Shown: positions 47,545 through 62,616, counted from the stretch's first letter. The stretch is 64,000 bases of DNA from Typhlomys cinereus (GCA_023101885.1 JALPQD010000917.1:63979-127978), one strand, 5' to 3'. Program-made: numbers and translations. The notes: generated by a model not told the origin, from the sequence alone.

Positions 47545-48060
47545 TATCTTTTTTTGCTTAATTATAAAATAGGTATCCCCCTCCTCGCCCTTCCCCTCTC
47601 TTCCCCTGTTGTCCCCCATTCCACTTTTTCCCCTTCCTCCCTCTTCCCCTCATCCTCCTCCCTTCCCCTCTCCTGGTGCCTCCCTCTTAGTACCTCCCAT
47701 CCCCCTGAGCATCCATTTATGTGGGTGCTGAACCTTCCTCTGAGTCATCTATATTAGTGAGCGTTCAAGAGTCAAGTAGCATAGCTTGGGACCCCTTCTT
47801 GGGCTCCCTGCCAGTATGGGAACTCTATTATGACTATTTAGCCCCTTGCCTCTAAGAATCCTGCTGCCTGAAATCTCCCCTGTGATCCATGCTTGACTTT
47901 AGGGGGTTGTTGACATGTCTGCCATTGTTCAGGTCAGGCAAAGTCCAATCATTTTGTGGCTATATCCTGGCTCCTGTAGCCCTGACTTGCATGGAGTATC
48001 TTGCATATCATTGGTCCTCCACATCCTTAGGCTATTTCTAAGTAACCACCACTTTGGCTT
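47545..48060 (-). mobile_element. Old L1 3'UTR fragment, antisense
   Basis: Diverged tail (AATAGGTATCCCC on the plus strand), C/T-rich block 47578-47700, then recognisable 3'UTR to about 48030. Confidence 0.75.
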
Positions 48061-48124
48061 TTGTACGTTCCGCATGACTAAGACTTCCATTTTCTCCCCC
48101 ACCTCAGTCCTTTTTTTTTAATTC

Positions 48125-48300
48125 CATGGTTTTATTCTATTTTATTTTATTCTACTCATACAAATTTAATAGGTACCCTGGTCCTCTCCTTCCCTCTACC
48201 CCCCCCATGGATCCCCTTGCTCCCTCCTCCCTTTTCCCCTTTCTTTCCCACCTCCCTCCCGTTCTCCCAGTGCCCAACCCCCATCCCTGGATCATTTTTT
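48125..48300 (-). mobile_element. Short L1 3' end, antisense
   Basis: ACTCATACAAATTTAATAGG and C/T-rich block up to CCCCATCCCTGGATC, truncated; next to the tail of L1-G. Confidence 0.78.
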
Positions 48301-49221
48301 TTCTTTTATTTTCCCAGCCGTGTTTGTTTTTGTTCAAATTATTTATTTTTTTTTCTGCTCATACAAACTTAATAGGTACCGGTGCCCTCCCTTCCTCCAC
48401 CCCTCCCTGGACCTCCTTGCTTCTTCCCCCCTTTTCCCCTTCCTTTCTTCCCCTTCCCTCCCTCTCTTCCAGTGCCCCTTCCCCCCATCCCTGGAGCATC
48501 CTTTAATGAGTATGTCAAACTTTCCTCTGGGTCCTCCTCTCTGATGAGGTGTAAGGACTCAGTGGCATTTCCTAGAACTCTTTCTTGTGTTCCTCTTTAG
48601 TATAGGAACACTGTTGTTGCTGTTAATCCCTTGCTTCTAAGAATCTTAGTGCCTTTAGACCATGCTAGACTTTGCAGGGTCAATGATGTGCTGGTCAATG
48701 CGCAGGTCATGCAAAGTCCTATTATGATTGCTTCAGCCCTAACTTGTGTGGAATATCTTCCATATCATTGCTCCTCCCCATCCTTGGACTCTTATAATCT
48801 TACTGCCCTCTCTTCAGCAAATTTCCCTGAGCTTCAGGATGGGGAGAGGTTAGGATGGCCTGTTTCCAGGTGATTGATATAGAGTCTCTGATGTTCTGAA
48901 TTATGGTTTGTTGATTTTTTTTCCAGTTTTGCTGCTCCTGCACCGCCCTTGGCTCCATCCTGATGGATATTGGATGTCACCCCTTGGTCAGAGATAACAA
49001 GCTGTTAAAATATCATCTTATTATAAGAGTATATTCAAAGGTAGATGGAATAAAAGGAGACTGCGGTGGGGGGGGTCAATATCACATTTGCAAAATGGTT
49101 ACTTTCTATCTGCCAGACTATATGCTCTCCCTTTCTGGTTGCAAGTGACCAGGAAGGAAACTCTGTGAGCTTAACCAGATGTCTCACTACTTATTTGCAG
49201 TACTTGTTGGTGACCCATCTT

Positions 49222-49278
49222 CTCTGCTGTAGCATGATCTCTCTGCTGTAGCATGATCTCTCTGCTGTAGCATGATCT
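49222..49278. repeat. Three 19-bp tandem repeats
   Basis: CTCTGCTGTAGCATGATCT occurs three times in a row in the L1-G 3'UTR; other copies of this 3'UTR have one unit. Confidence 0.92.
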
Positions 49279-50321
49279 CCTTGTTTCTGGCGGGGCCCTC
49301 CTTTCCCTCCCTCCTGATTATAATCTTTGCAATTACTATAGGTATTACAGAGATTGGTCTTTGAGTGCTCTAAGTAGGTTTGGTACTAGGATCCACCTAT
49401 TAGGGAATACATATGGTGCTTAATTTTCTGTATCTGGGATACTTCACTCAATATAATTGTTTCTAATTCCATCCATTTCCCAGCAAATTTCATTAATTCA
49501 TCTTTTTTATGGCTGTGTAGTATTCCATTGCATAAATGTACCACATTTTCCTTATTCACTTGTCAACTGTCAGACATTTGGGTTGATTCCATGACTTTGC
49601 TATTATAAACAGTGCTGCTATGAACTTGGTCGTACTTGTGCTATCAAGGTGAGTTTTTTGCTGTATCGAGGTTATTCCCAAAAGTGGAATAGCGGGGTTA
49701 TATGGCATTTCAATTTTTAACTTTTTTAAGAATTGCCAGATGGCTCGCCAGAGTGGTTGTATGAGCCTGCATTCCCACCAGCAATATAGGAGAGTTCCCA
49801 TCTTGCCACATCCTCTCCAGCATTTGATGTTGTTTGTATTGTGGATTTTTTCCATCCTGACCAGGAGAGATGATATCTCAGGGAAGTTTTGATTTGCATT
49901 TCCTTGATGGCTAAAGATATGGAGCATTTTGTAAGATATTTGTTAGACATTTTGATTTCATCCCTGGTAAAGTTTCTTTTAAGTTCCAAAGCCCATTTTA
50001 GAGAATAAGTTTTTGAAATATGACATTATAATTCTCTGAATTTCTTGGGTATTGGTAGTGATAACTCCATTTTCATTTCTAATTTTGTTAATTTGGGTTT
50101 TCTCTCTCTTGGTTTGGTTAATTTAGCTAGGGTATATCAATCTTATTGATTTTTTCAAAGAACCAGCTTTTTGTCTGGTTGATTCTCTGAATCATTTTGC
50201 TTATCTCAATTTCAGATATTTCTCCCCTGATTTTGCTAATCTCCTCTCTTCTACTGCTTTGGGATCGGATTGCTCTAGTGTCTCTAAAGCTTTAAGTTGC
50301 ATTGTTAAGTTATTTATTTGT

Positions 50322-50380
50322 ACTGGTAAAAAATTTTAAAATGTATAATTAAATTTTTAATAAAAAAAGACAAGAAAAAA
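50322..50380 (+). mobile_element. 59-bp L1 micro-insertion with perfect duplication
   Basis: Only the last ~45 bp of a type-B L1 (ACTGGTAAAAAATTTTAAAA, then GTATAATTAAATTTTTAATA) plus an A-rich tail. Flanked by exact 15-bp AAGTTATTTATTTGT at 50307-50321 and 50381-50395. Confidence 0.92.
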
Positions 50381-51236
50381 AAGTTATTTATTTGTGATGT
50401 TTCTATTTTTTTGATGTAGGCATTAAGAGATATGAACTTACCTCTTAGGAGAGCTTTCATTGTGTCCCAAAGATTTGGATAAGTTCTATTTTCATTATTG
50501 TTTGCTTCCAGGAAATCTTGAATTTCCTTTGCAATTTCTTCCTGAATCCAATTCTTATTTAGCATCATAGTGTTTAGTTTCTGGGAGTTAGTGTATTTTC
50601 TGTTGTTTGTTGTGTTGTAGACGTCATGCTTTAGACCATGGTGGTCTGCTAGGATACAGGCTAGAATTTCAACTTTCCTCTATATGTTGAGATTCATATT
50701 GTGGCCCAACATGTGGTCTATTCTGGAGAAAGTTCTTTGTGATGCTGAGAAAAATGTGTATTCTTTGGTGCATGGATGAAAAGTTTGATGGAGATCTGTA
50801 AGGTCTACTTCAGTAAGTTTGATTAAGTTCCAATGTGTCTCTGTTAAGGTTTTGACCTGTTGACATGTTCTGAGGGCAGTGGTGAAATTCCCAAGAATTA
50901 TCATTTGGGTTGATTTCTGACTTTAGACACTGTAGTGTTTGCTTAATGAATGTAGAAGAGTTATTAGGTGCATATATGTTCAGCATTGTGAAGTCTTCCT
51001 GGTGAATTATACCTGTGACTAAAATGTAGTATCCATCTGTGTCTCTTATGATTTTTTTTAGTTTGAAGTTCACTTTGCCCAGTAACATAATAGGTACCCC
51101 TGCCTGTTTCTTGTTTCCATTAGCTTGCAGAATTTTTGACAAACCTTTTGCTTTTAGAATGTGTCTGTCTTTTGTGGTGAGATGAGTTTCCTGAAGGCAG
51201 CAGATTGATGGATTGTGATTTTTTATCCAAGTTTGT

Positions 51237-53228
51237 TTGTTTTTTTATAATACATTTTTATTATTATTTCAGCTCATACAAACTTACTAGGTGCACCAGT
51301 TCCCTCCCTCCCTCCTGCTCCCCCCGAAACCCCTGCTCCCCCTCCCCTCACCCCTCCCTCCCCAACCCCCAGTGCCTCCCACCCCAATTCCCAAAGTCCT
51401 TTCTTGTGCATGCCTGACTCTCCTCTGGGCCCTCCTCTCCGATGACGTACAAGGACCCAGTGGCATTTCCCTGAACCCTTTCCTTTGTTCCCCTTAAGCA
51501 TAGGAACACTACTGTGGCTGTCAATCTCTTGCCTCCAAGGATCTTGGTGCCTTTAGCATATGCTAGACTTTGTGAGGTCAATAGTGTGTTGGACATTGTG
51601 CCGGACATGCAAAGTCCAATTATGATTGCTTCGGCCCTAACTTGTGTGGAGTATCTTGCAAATCATTACTCCTCCCATCCTTTTGCTCTTACACTCTTAC
51701 TGCCCCCTCTACCGCAAATGTCCCTGAGCTTCAGGATGGGGAGACATTAGTCTGGCCTAGTTCTAGGTGGTTGATATAGAGTCTCTGAAGTTCTGGATAG
51801 TGATTTGTTGATTTTCTTTTGCAATTTTGTTGCTCCTGCAATGCCCTTCAATCCATCGGGATGGGCACTGTATGTCACTCCCTGGCCAGAGACAGAAAGC
51901 TGTTAAACTGGAGTCTTATCATAAGAGCACATTCAGGGGAAGATGCAATACTTATACCCAAAAGTGGAATCGCAGGGTCACATGGCATTTGGCAATGGGA
52001 GGGGTCAATCACCCATTTGCAAAATGGTTACTTTTTATCGGCCAGACTATATGCCCTCCCCTTCTGGTGAGTTCATACCCCCTTAGTTGTAAATGATGAG
52101 GAACGAATGTCTGTGAAGTTAATCATATGTCTCATTACTTATTTGAGACCTTGATGGAGGCCTATTTTCTCTACTGTAACATGGTCACTTCTCTCCTTGT
52201 TTCTGGTGTGGCCCTCCAACCGCATCCCTCCTGTTCATAATCCTTGCAATTACTGTAGGTAATACATAGATTTACCTATGAGTGTCTCAAGGTGGGCTGG
52301 GTGGGTTTGGTACTAGGAGCCACCTATTAGGGAATACATACGGTGCTTAATTTCCTGGGTCTGGGATAATTCACTTAATATAATTGTTTCTAATGACATC
52401 CATTCCAGTAATTCATCATTTTTAATGGCTGAGTAGTACTCCATTGTATAGATGTACCACAGTTTCCTTATCCACTCGTCAACAGTTGGACATTTGGGCT
52501 GATTCCATGACTTTGCTATTGTAAACAGTGCTGCTATGAACATGGTCGTGCTTGTGCTATCGAGATGAACCATTGCTGTATGGGGGGTTATTCCCAAAAG
52601 TGGAATAGCAGGGTCATATGGCATTTCAATCTTTAATTTCTTTAAGAGTCAGAGTGGCTGTATGAGCCTGCATTCCCACCAGCAATGTAGGAGAGTTCCC
52701 CTCTCTCCACATCCTCTCCAGCATTTGTTGTTGTTTGTGTTGTGGATTTTTGCCATCCTGACCGGGGTGAGATGATATCTCAGGAAAGTTTTGATTTACA
52801 TTTCCCTGATGGCTAAAGAAGTGGAGCATTTTTTAAGATATTTGTTAGACATTTTAATTTCATCCCTGGTAAAATTTCTTTGAAGTTCCAGGGCCCATTT
52901 TTTAATTGGGCCATTGGTTTCCTTGGTGTTTAGTTTTCTAAGTTCTTTGTGCACTCTGGACAGTAGAGCTCTATCAGATACGTAGTTAGTGAAGATTTTC
53001 TCCCATTCTGTGGGTTGCCTTTGAGCTCGTGTGACAATCTCTTTATCTGAACAGAAGCTCTTTAATTTCAAAGATCCCAACTGTTGAGAGTTGGTAGCAG
53101 TGACTGTGCCATTGGATGTCTGTTTAGGAAATGTTGGCCTAGCCCAATCAGCTCGAGGGAGTTCCCTATCCTTTCAACTATGGTTTTTATAGTCCTTGGC
53201 CTTATATCAAGGTCCTTGATCCATTTTA
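51237..53228 (-). mobile_element. L1-I: 2.0-kb 5'-truncated L1 nested in L1-G
   Basis: Same orientation as its host. 3'UTR 51237-52312, ORF2 tail 52313-53228. Exact 12-bp duplication ATCCAAGTTTGT at 51225-51236 and 53229-53240. One of the better preserved pieces. In its 3'UTR, 51953-51988 carries a misplaced copy of ORF2-tail sequence (ACCCAAAAGTGGAATCGCAG). Confidence 0.9.
52313..53228 (-). pseudogene. L1-I ORF2 C-terminal part
   Basis: Long open stretches: LKLKSFCSDKEIVTRAQRQP at the right, then ETNGPIKKWALELQRNFTRD, the cysteine-rich region, and an end piece of 103 codons (52313-52624) finishing MYSLIGGS. A ~25-bp deletion near 52648 and one base lost near 53070 break it. No catalytic domain included. 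Confidence 0.85.
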
Positions 53229-53377
53229 ATCCAAGTTTGTAATCTGTGTCTCTTGATTGGTGAGTTAATTCCATTGACATTTAATGTTATAATGGAGAAA
53301 TTACTTTTAATTCTGGACACTTTTTATGTTTAGTGGCTTTTGTAAGTGTATCATTTGACATTTAGGTTTTGGTGGTA

Positions 53378-54434
53378 TTATACTTCCTTTCTGTCCTCCA
53401 GGATATGCTTGTTCTTATCTTCAATCTGGAGTATATTTTCTAGCATTTTTTGAAGACCTGGTTGGGTAGACAAGTAAGCCTTCAAGTTGTCTTTGTGCTG
53501 GAAAACTTTTCTTTCCCCCTCAATCCTGACAGATAGTTTTGTGGGTACATCAGTCTGGGTTGACATTTTTGATCATTCAATACTTGAAGTACATCTCTCC
53601 AAGCTCTTCTTGCTTTTAGTGTTTGCGCTGAAAAGTGATTTGTTATTTTAATAGGTTTACCTTTAGAAGTGACTTTTTTTCCCTGGAAGCTCTCAGCACC
53701 ATTTCTTTGTCTTGAATGTAGTGTTTTAACTATTATTTGCTGTGGCGAGTTTCTATTTTGGTCATATCTATTTAGGGTATGGAATGCCTGTTGTATATGC
53801 ACGGGCCTCTCTTTTTTTAGATGAGGAAAGTTTTCCTTGACGATAATTCAAAAAAATTCCTCAAGTGTGATATTTTGGGATTCTTGCTCTGGTATTTCAT
53901 GAATCCACATGTTAGGCTTCTTCAGGGTATCCCATAACTCTTGAATATTTCTCTCAAGTACCTTTTTGGCTTTAGCAATCTCTTCCATTGAGCTGGTTAA
54001 TACTCCCACTTTGTCTTCAAGATCTGAAATTCTATTTTCTGCTTTGTTTGTTCTGCTGATAAGAGTCTCCATTGAGTTCTGGGTTGAGGATATCTTGTCT
54101 TTTAGTTCAGTTTTAAACCCTGCTTGAGACTGTTTAAACTGCTCTATGCCCATTTTTGTTTCTTGAACTGTTTTTCTCAACTCCTCCAAGTATCTGTTGT
54201 GTTCCTCTTCAAAGTGGTTGATGCAGTTATTTAACTCCTCCTGGATTTTCTCTTTCATAGTACTGATCATGGTAATGATCATGCTTTCAAAGTTGTTATC
54301 TCAGGTAAGGCTGTCTTAGCTATTTTTTGTGGATTTGTTCTGGTTGGAGTCTGTCATTACGGCATTAATTCTTTCAGTGGAAGATTTGTTGTCTTGGTTT
54401 TTGTTTCTCATGGATTTGCCTTTGACTTGGGCAT
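53378..54434 (-). pseudogene. L1-G ORF1, lightly broken
   Basis: Start complement at 54432-54434, stop at 53378-53380, length near the intact 354 codons. 53848-54282 (144 codons) covers the coiled coil with NRISDLEDKVGVL and leads into the RRM. 53482-53802 and 53378-53566 cover the RRM end and C-terminal domain (ARRAWRDVLQVLNDQKCQ). A few frameshifts only. Confidence 0.85.
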
Positions 54435-55208
54435 TGTTGTTTTATCTCTTAAAACCTTCTTTCAATTTCTGCATGTTTTTGACTGAGCTGAATTAGTTGG
54501 TATCACTACTCTGGCAGTTAGTACTAGTGTTTGCCTTGGTATTGGTTATGCTTGTTGTTATTGTTATGTCCTAGATGAGGCTATTAGACAGTTAGTACAG
54601 TGGGTAGACAGGGAGTGAATATTAGTATGGTAGTGTACTTTTACGATTTAGTACCTTGGTGATATGTGAGGGTGAATGGTATAGTCCCTAAAGTTGTAAA
54701 TATTTTGGGGGTGGCTATATGGAAAAGTTACTCTACAGTAACTAATAATTGAAAGGAACAGGGTGGTAAAAAGGGGGTTTAATTATCTTTTAGACAGATG
54801 TAGAGAATCTCTCCCATGTGATAGGATGAATTTAGATGATTTCAGATGTGTGGCCTTTGTCTCTTAGAGCTTTGCTTGGGTGTTCAGTGGACTCTGTTGA
54901 ATTCTGATAAGCAGACTGGACTGCTCACACAGTCCCTGGACTGGGACACAGTTTGTCCTCACTGGACTGCACACGACCTGGGCAGGCCAGGAGAAGGGGC
55001 AGAGGTGCTGGTGGCAGGTGCAATTAACCTGAGGACCTGGGATGTGGCCCAGGGGTCCTCCCCAGCCTGGAGCAGCGCCTGCTCCGACTGGCAGTGGGAG
55101 GAGCTGGGACGAGTATGTTACCTAGGGCTTGGAGTTGAGCAGGAGGTGTTTACCTAGGGGGCAGTGTGTCTTGGCTGGACTGGGTGTGTCTTCAGCGGGT
55201 GAGTGGAA
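54435..55208 (-). promoter_or_regulatory. L1-G 5'UTR, antisense
   Basis: Same type as in L1-C and L1-D: AT-rich leader next to ORF1 and a GC-rich head (about 54900-55208) with TTACCTAGGG/TTAACCTGAGG motifs, i.e. CAGGTTAA on the L1 strand. Confidence 0.68.
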
Positions 55209-55735
55209 GGGCCCTGGAGCATCCTTTAGTGTGCATGTCGAACTTCCCTCTGGGTCCTCCTCTGTGATGAGGTGAAAGGACTCAGTAGCATTGTCTAGAG
55301 CTCTTTCTTGTATTCCCCTTGAGTATAGGAACTCTATTGTGGCTGTTAATCACTTGCCTCTAGGGATCCTAGTGCCAGTGATCTATGCTAGACTTTGGAG
55401 GTATCAATGATATGTCGGTCATTTCGCCAGTCATTCAAAGTCCTATTATGATTACTTCAGCCTTAACTTGAGTGGAGTATCCTGCATATCGTGGTTCCTC
55501 CTCCTCTTTAGGCTCTTACAATCTTACCAACCTCTTCCTGCACTTTAGGATGGGGAAAGATTAGGCTGGCCTGGTTCCAGGTGATTAATGTAGGTCTCAA
55601 ATGTTCTGAGTTATTTTTTTTCCAGTTTTGATGCTTTTGCACTGCCCTTGGCTCCATCCTGATGGGTATTGGATGTCATTTCCTAGCCAGTGATAAAAGG
55701 CTGTTAAAATAGTCTTGCTATAAGAGTAGATTCAC
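55209..55735 (-). mobile_element. L1 3'UTR middle fragment, antisense, no tail
   Basis: L1 3'UTR from CCTGGAGCATCCTTTAGTG to AGTCTTGCTATAAGAG. The tail and most of the purine block are missing on the left, where it meets the L1-G 5' end; the right side is cut by L1-H. Origin could be an L1 whose end was lost when L1-G arrived. Confidence 0.78.
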
Positions 55736-56090
55736 TTCCCCTCCACTCCAGCGCCCGGGACGCGTGCGCACGGTCCAGCCGGGCCTCACCGCGCAGCGAC
55801 GCTGGTAAGATCGGTTCCCGCCTGCCCCCAGAGCCCCAGGCCGCCCGAGTGGACCCAGCACCTCCCGCCATCCAGCCGGAGCCGTGCGCGCAGGGCCTGG
55901 AAGGAGGAGAGGGCACCCCCTCTGCGCCCGGCCCCACCCTCGGGTGGCCCGGGTTTAAATAGCGCCCCGCCGATGCCCCATCCCCCTTTCCCCTCCACTC
56001 CGCTGCCCGGGACGCGCAGGTCCAACCTGGCCTCACCGCGCCGCGACCCAGGTAAGATCGGTCCCCGCCCACCCCCAGAGCCCCAGGCCA
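55736..56090 (+). promoter_or_regulatory. L1-H promoter: 252-bp CpG-rich tandem monomers
   Basis: Monomer 1 is 55736-55987 (252 bp). Monomer 2 begins at 55988 with the same TTCCCCTCCACTCC and is cut after 103 bp, at CCCCAGGCC|AAATAATTC. Each has GCCTCACCGCGC, GGTAAGATCGGT and CCCCCAGAGCCCCAGGCC. Monomer 1 also has a TATA-like GTTTAAATAGCGCC near 55951. Tandem 5' monomers drive transcription in rodent L1s. GGTAAGAT is a strong splice-donor match. Confidence 0.82.
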
Positions 56091-56150
56091 AATAATTCAG
56101 TTTAGTGAAAAACTCACAGAAATTAAAAGATCTTAAGAGTTAAACCGACA

Positions 56151-57215
56151 ATGCCAAAGTCTAAGTACAAATCCATGAGACACAACACTCAAGTAAACAA
56201 ATCTCCCATTGAAGGAATTAATCCCATAATGTTAGACTCCAAACAGAACAAACTCATGGAAAATGACCAAGAAAGCCTGACCCAGGATAACGACCTTCAA
56301 AATATGATCATTACCATGTTCAATACTATGAAAGAGGAAATCAGGGAGGAATTAAATAATCGAATCAATCGCTTTGAGGAGGAACACAACAGACACTTGG
56401 AGGAGTTGAGAAAAACAGTGCAAGAATCAAAAACTGGCACAGAGCAGTTAAAGCAGACTCAAGCAGAGCTTAAAACTGAGCTACAAGACAAGTTATCTTC
56501 AACCAAGAACTCCACACAGAGTCTTATCGGCAGAACTAACGAAGCAGAAAACAGAATTTCAGATCTTGAAGATAAAGTGGGAGTATTAACCAGCTCAATG
56601 GAAGAGATTGTTAAAGCCAAAAAGACGCTTGAGAGAAATATCCAGGAGATATGGGACACCCTGAAGAAGCCCAACATGTGTATTCATGGAATACCAGAGC
56701 AAGAATCTCAAAATACCACCCCTGAGGAAATTTTTCAAACAATCATCAAGGAAAACTTTCCTCATCTAAAAAAAGAGAGGCCCATCCATATACAAGAGGC
56801 ATTCCGCACCCCAAACACATATGACCAAAACAGAAGCTCGCCACGGCAAATAATAGTCAAAACACTCCACATTCAAGATAAAGAACTGGTGCTGAGAGCT
56901 TCAAAGGAGAAAAAGCAAGTCACTTTTAAAGGTAAACCTATTAAAATAACAAATGACTTCTCAATGGAAACACTAAAAGCAAGAAGAGCTTGGAGAGACA
57001 TACTTCAAGTATTGAATGAGCAAAAATGTCAACCTAGGCTGATTTACCCTGTAAAACTATCAGTCATGATCGAGGGAGAAAGAAAAATGTTCCAGCACAA
57101 AGACAACTTGAAGGGATACATGTCCACCAAACCAGGCCTTCAAAAAATGCTAGAAATGATACTCAAGCGTGAAGAAAAAAACAGGCATATCCAGGAGAGC
57201 AGAAGGCAAGTATAA
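56151..57215 (+). CDS. L1-H ORF1 protein (ORF1p), intact
   Basis: 354 codons from ATGCCAAAGTCTAAG to TAA, the only long intact frame in the window. ORF1p is the trimeric RNA-binding chaperone that coats L1 RNA in cytoplasmic particles. Residues ~50-165 form the coiled coil, rich in E/K/L heptads, with NRISDLEDKVG. Residues ~174-256 match the RRM position (MCIHGIPE, TPEEIFQ, ERPIHIQEAFRTPN). Residues ~260-340 are the C-terminal domain (KARRAWRDILQVLNEQKCQP, IEGERKMF). Start and stop agree with the six other ORF1 copies here. ORF2 starts 50 bp downstream in another frame, as in other L1s. Whether it is expressed is unknown. Confidence 0.92.
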   Translation: MPKSKYKSMRHNTQVNKSPIEGINPIMLDSKQNKLMENDQESLTQDNDLQNMIITMFNTMKEEIREELNNRINRFEEEHNRHLEELRKTVQESKTGTEQLKQTQAELKTELQDKLSSTKNSTQSLIGRTNEAENRISDLEDKVGVLTSSMEEIVKAKKTLERNIQEIWDTLKKPNMCIHGIPEQESQNTTPEEIFQTIIKENFPHLKKERPIHIQEAFRTPNTYDQNRSSPRQIIVKTLHIQDKELVLRASKEKKQVTFKGKPIKITNDFSMETLKARRAWRDILQVLNEQKCQPRLIYPVKLSVMIEGERKMFQHKDNLKGYMSTKPGLQKMLEMILKREEKNRHIQESRRQV

Positions 57216-57265
57216 CACCAATAAAAGCGAAGCAATATACTTATAAAAACTATTAAACATAATAA

Positions 57266-61367
<4,102 letters not shown>

Positions 61368-62175
61368 TACCAAACCCACTTAGAGACACACTCAATGATA
61401 AATCTCTATAATACCTACAGTAATTGCAAGGATTATAAACACTAGAGAAGGGGAAGGAGGGCCCGGCTCGAAACAAGGAGAGAGGAGATCATGCTACAGC
61501 AGAGATAATAGCCACCATCATGGACTGCAATAGGTGACATCCAATACACATCAGGATAGAGCCAATGGCATTGCAGCAGCAGGAAAACTGAAAAGAATAA
61601 TCAACAAACCATAATTCACAACATCAGAGACTCTAAATCAACCACTTGGAATCCAGCCTGCCTAATCTCTCCCCATCCTGAATCTCAGGGAGATTTGCGG
61701 AACGGTGGATAAGATTGTAAGAGCACAAGGATGGGAGGAGTCATGATATGCAAGATACTCCACACAAGTTAGGACTGAAGCAATTATAATAGGACTCTGC
61801 ATGATCTACGCATTGAACCAACATATTATTGGACCCCCTCAAAGTCTAGCATGGACTAAAGGCACTAAGATCTTTAGAAGCAAGGACTAACATTCACAAT
61901 AGTGTTCCTACACTTAAGGGAACACAAGAAAGAGTCTAGGAAATGCCACTAAGTCCTTACACCCTCATCAGAGAGGAGACACAGAGGAAAGTCTGATATA
62001 CACATTAAAGGATGCTTCAGAGATGGGGGGAGGGGGCACTGGGAGAAAGGGAGAGACGGAGGAAGGAAGGGGAAAAGGGGGGAGGGAACAAGGAGGTTCA
62101 GGGAGGGGTGGAGGGAGGAAGAAGATAGGGTTACCTATTACATTTGTATGAGCAGAAAAATAAATAAATTTTAAA

Positions 62176-62318
62176 AAATTGCAAATGGAAAAGGACAGGA
62201 TAGGACAGATTCCAATGTAACCTACAGAATCACTCAGAAGCATTTTCATTGCATGTTCCAGAAATAATGTAACATCTAGAAGAAATGGATAAATTCCTAA
62301 ATACCTATGACTTATTTT
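62176..62318 (+). mobile_element. Old L1 ORF2 scrap
   Basis: TCTAGAAGAAATGGATAAAT and neighbouring bases resemble the linker/Z region of ancient mammalian L1 ORF2; diverged and short. Confidence 0.45.
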
Positions 62319-62499
62319 GTTAGAGGCCAGAGTCACTAAAGGGCCAAAAGGAACTCATAAAACTTGTTTGACATATGCCCCCGGGACCCAGCGTACCAGG
62401 ACATTCCAGAAGAGCCATAAAAACGCCCCGGATCCAGAAAACCGATATCGCAACTGCCAGATGCCGGGTGACTAATATCGCGACTGTTAAACATCACAA

Positions 62500-62545
62500 T
62501 TACCAGGCGCCTCTACCGATGCTTACCAGGCGCCTCCACCGATGC
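62500..62545 (+). repeat. 23-bp direct repeat in U3
   Basis: Two units TTACCAGGCGCCTC(T/C)ACCGATGC, one mismatch, ~45-90 bp before the TATA box, the position of LTR enhancer repeats. Confidence 0.8.
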
Positions 62546-62588
62546 TTATCTCTTTTCCCTTGCCCCTCCTCCCCCTCCAGCCTGAGCA

Positions 62589-62593
62589 TATAA
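62589..62593 (+). promoter_or_regulatory. TATA box of the ERV LTR
   Basis: GCATATAAGCTG context, 20 bp before the poly(A) signal; so R must be short and lie around the signal. Confidence 0.65.
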
Positions 62594-62610
62594 GCTGTAC
62601 CCTAACCCTA

Positions 62611-62616
62611 AATAAA
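62611..62616 (+). terminator. Poly(A) signal of the ERV LTR
   Basis: AATAAACGAG, followed ~15-40 bp later by a T/G-rich stretch, as needed for cleavage at the end of R. Confidence 0.65.

Larger units (their letters stand above)
49386..53320 (-). pseudogene. L1-G ORF2, RT deleted
   Basis: The start has decayed to GTG (53318-53320). The endonuclease is split by L1-I shortly after the start and continues 51236-50400, with APNNSSTFIKQTLQCLKSE and ILGNF in place of the usual ILGDF. Then Z domain to about 50000, a junction, and the C-terminal part to 49386. No RT palm motifs remain. Confidence 0.83.
48345..55208 (-). mobile_element. L1-G: antisense L1 with RT deletion
   Basis: 5'UTR 55208-54435, ORF1 54434-53378, ORF2 53320-49386 and 3'UTR to 48345. 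It contains L1-I (51237-53228) and a 59-bp L1 micro-insertion (50322-50380). At about 49998 the C-terminal part of ORF2 joins directly to the Z/linker region, so most of the RT domain is gone. It could not have moved by its own RT after that deletion. Confidence 0.87.

Noticed and set aside
55736..56090. CpG island of a host gene, with long minus-strand open frames
   Set aside because: The GC-rich DNA is a tandem L1 monomer directly joined to the L1-H leader; the open frames are by-products of high GC.
62600..62613. Telomere-like CCCTAACCCTAAA
   Set aside because: Two units only, inside the LTR next to the poly(A) signal; most likely chance.
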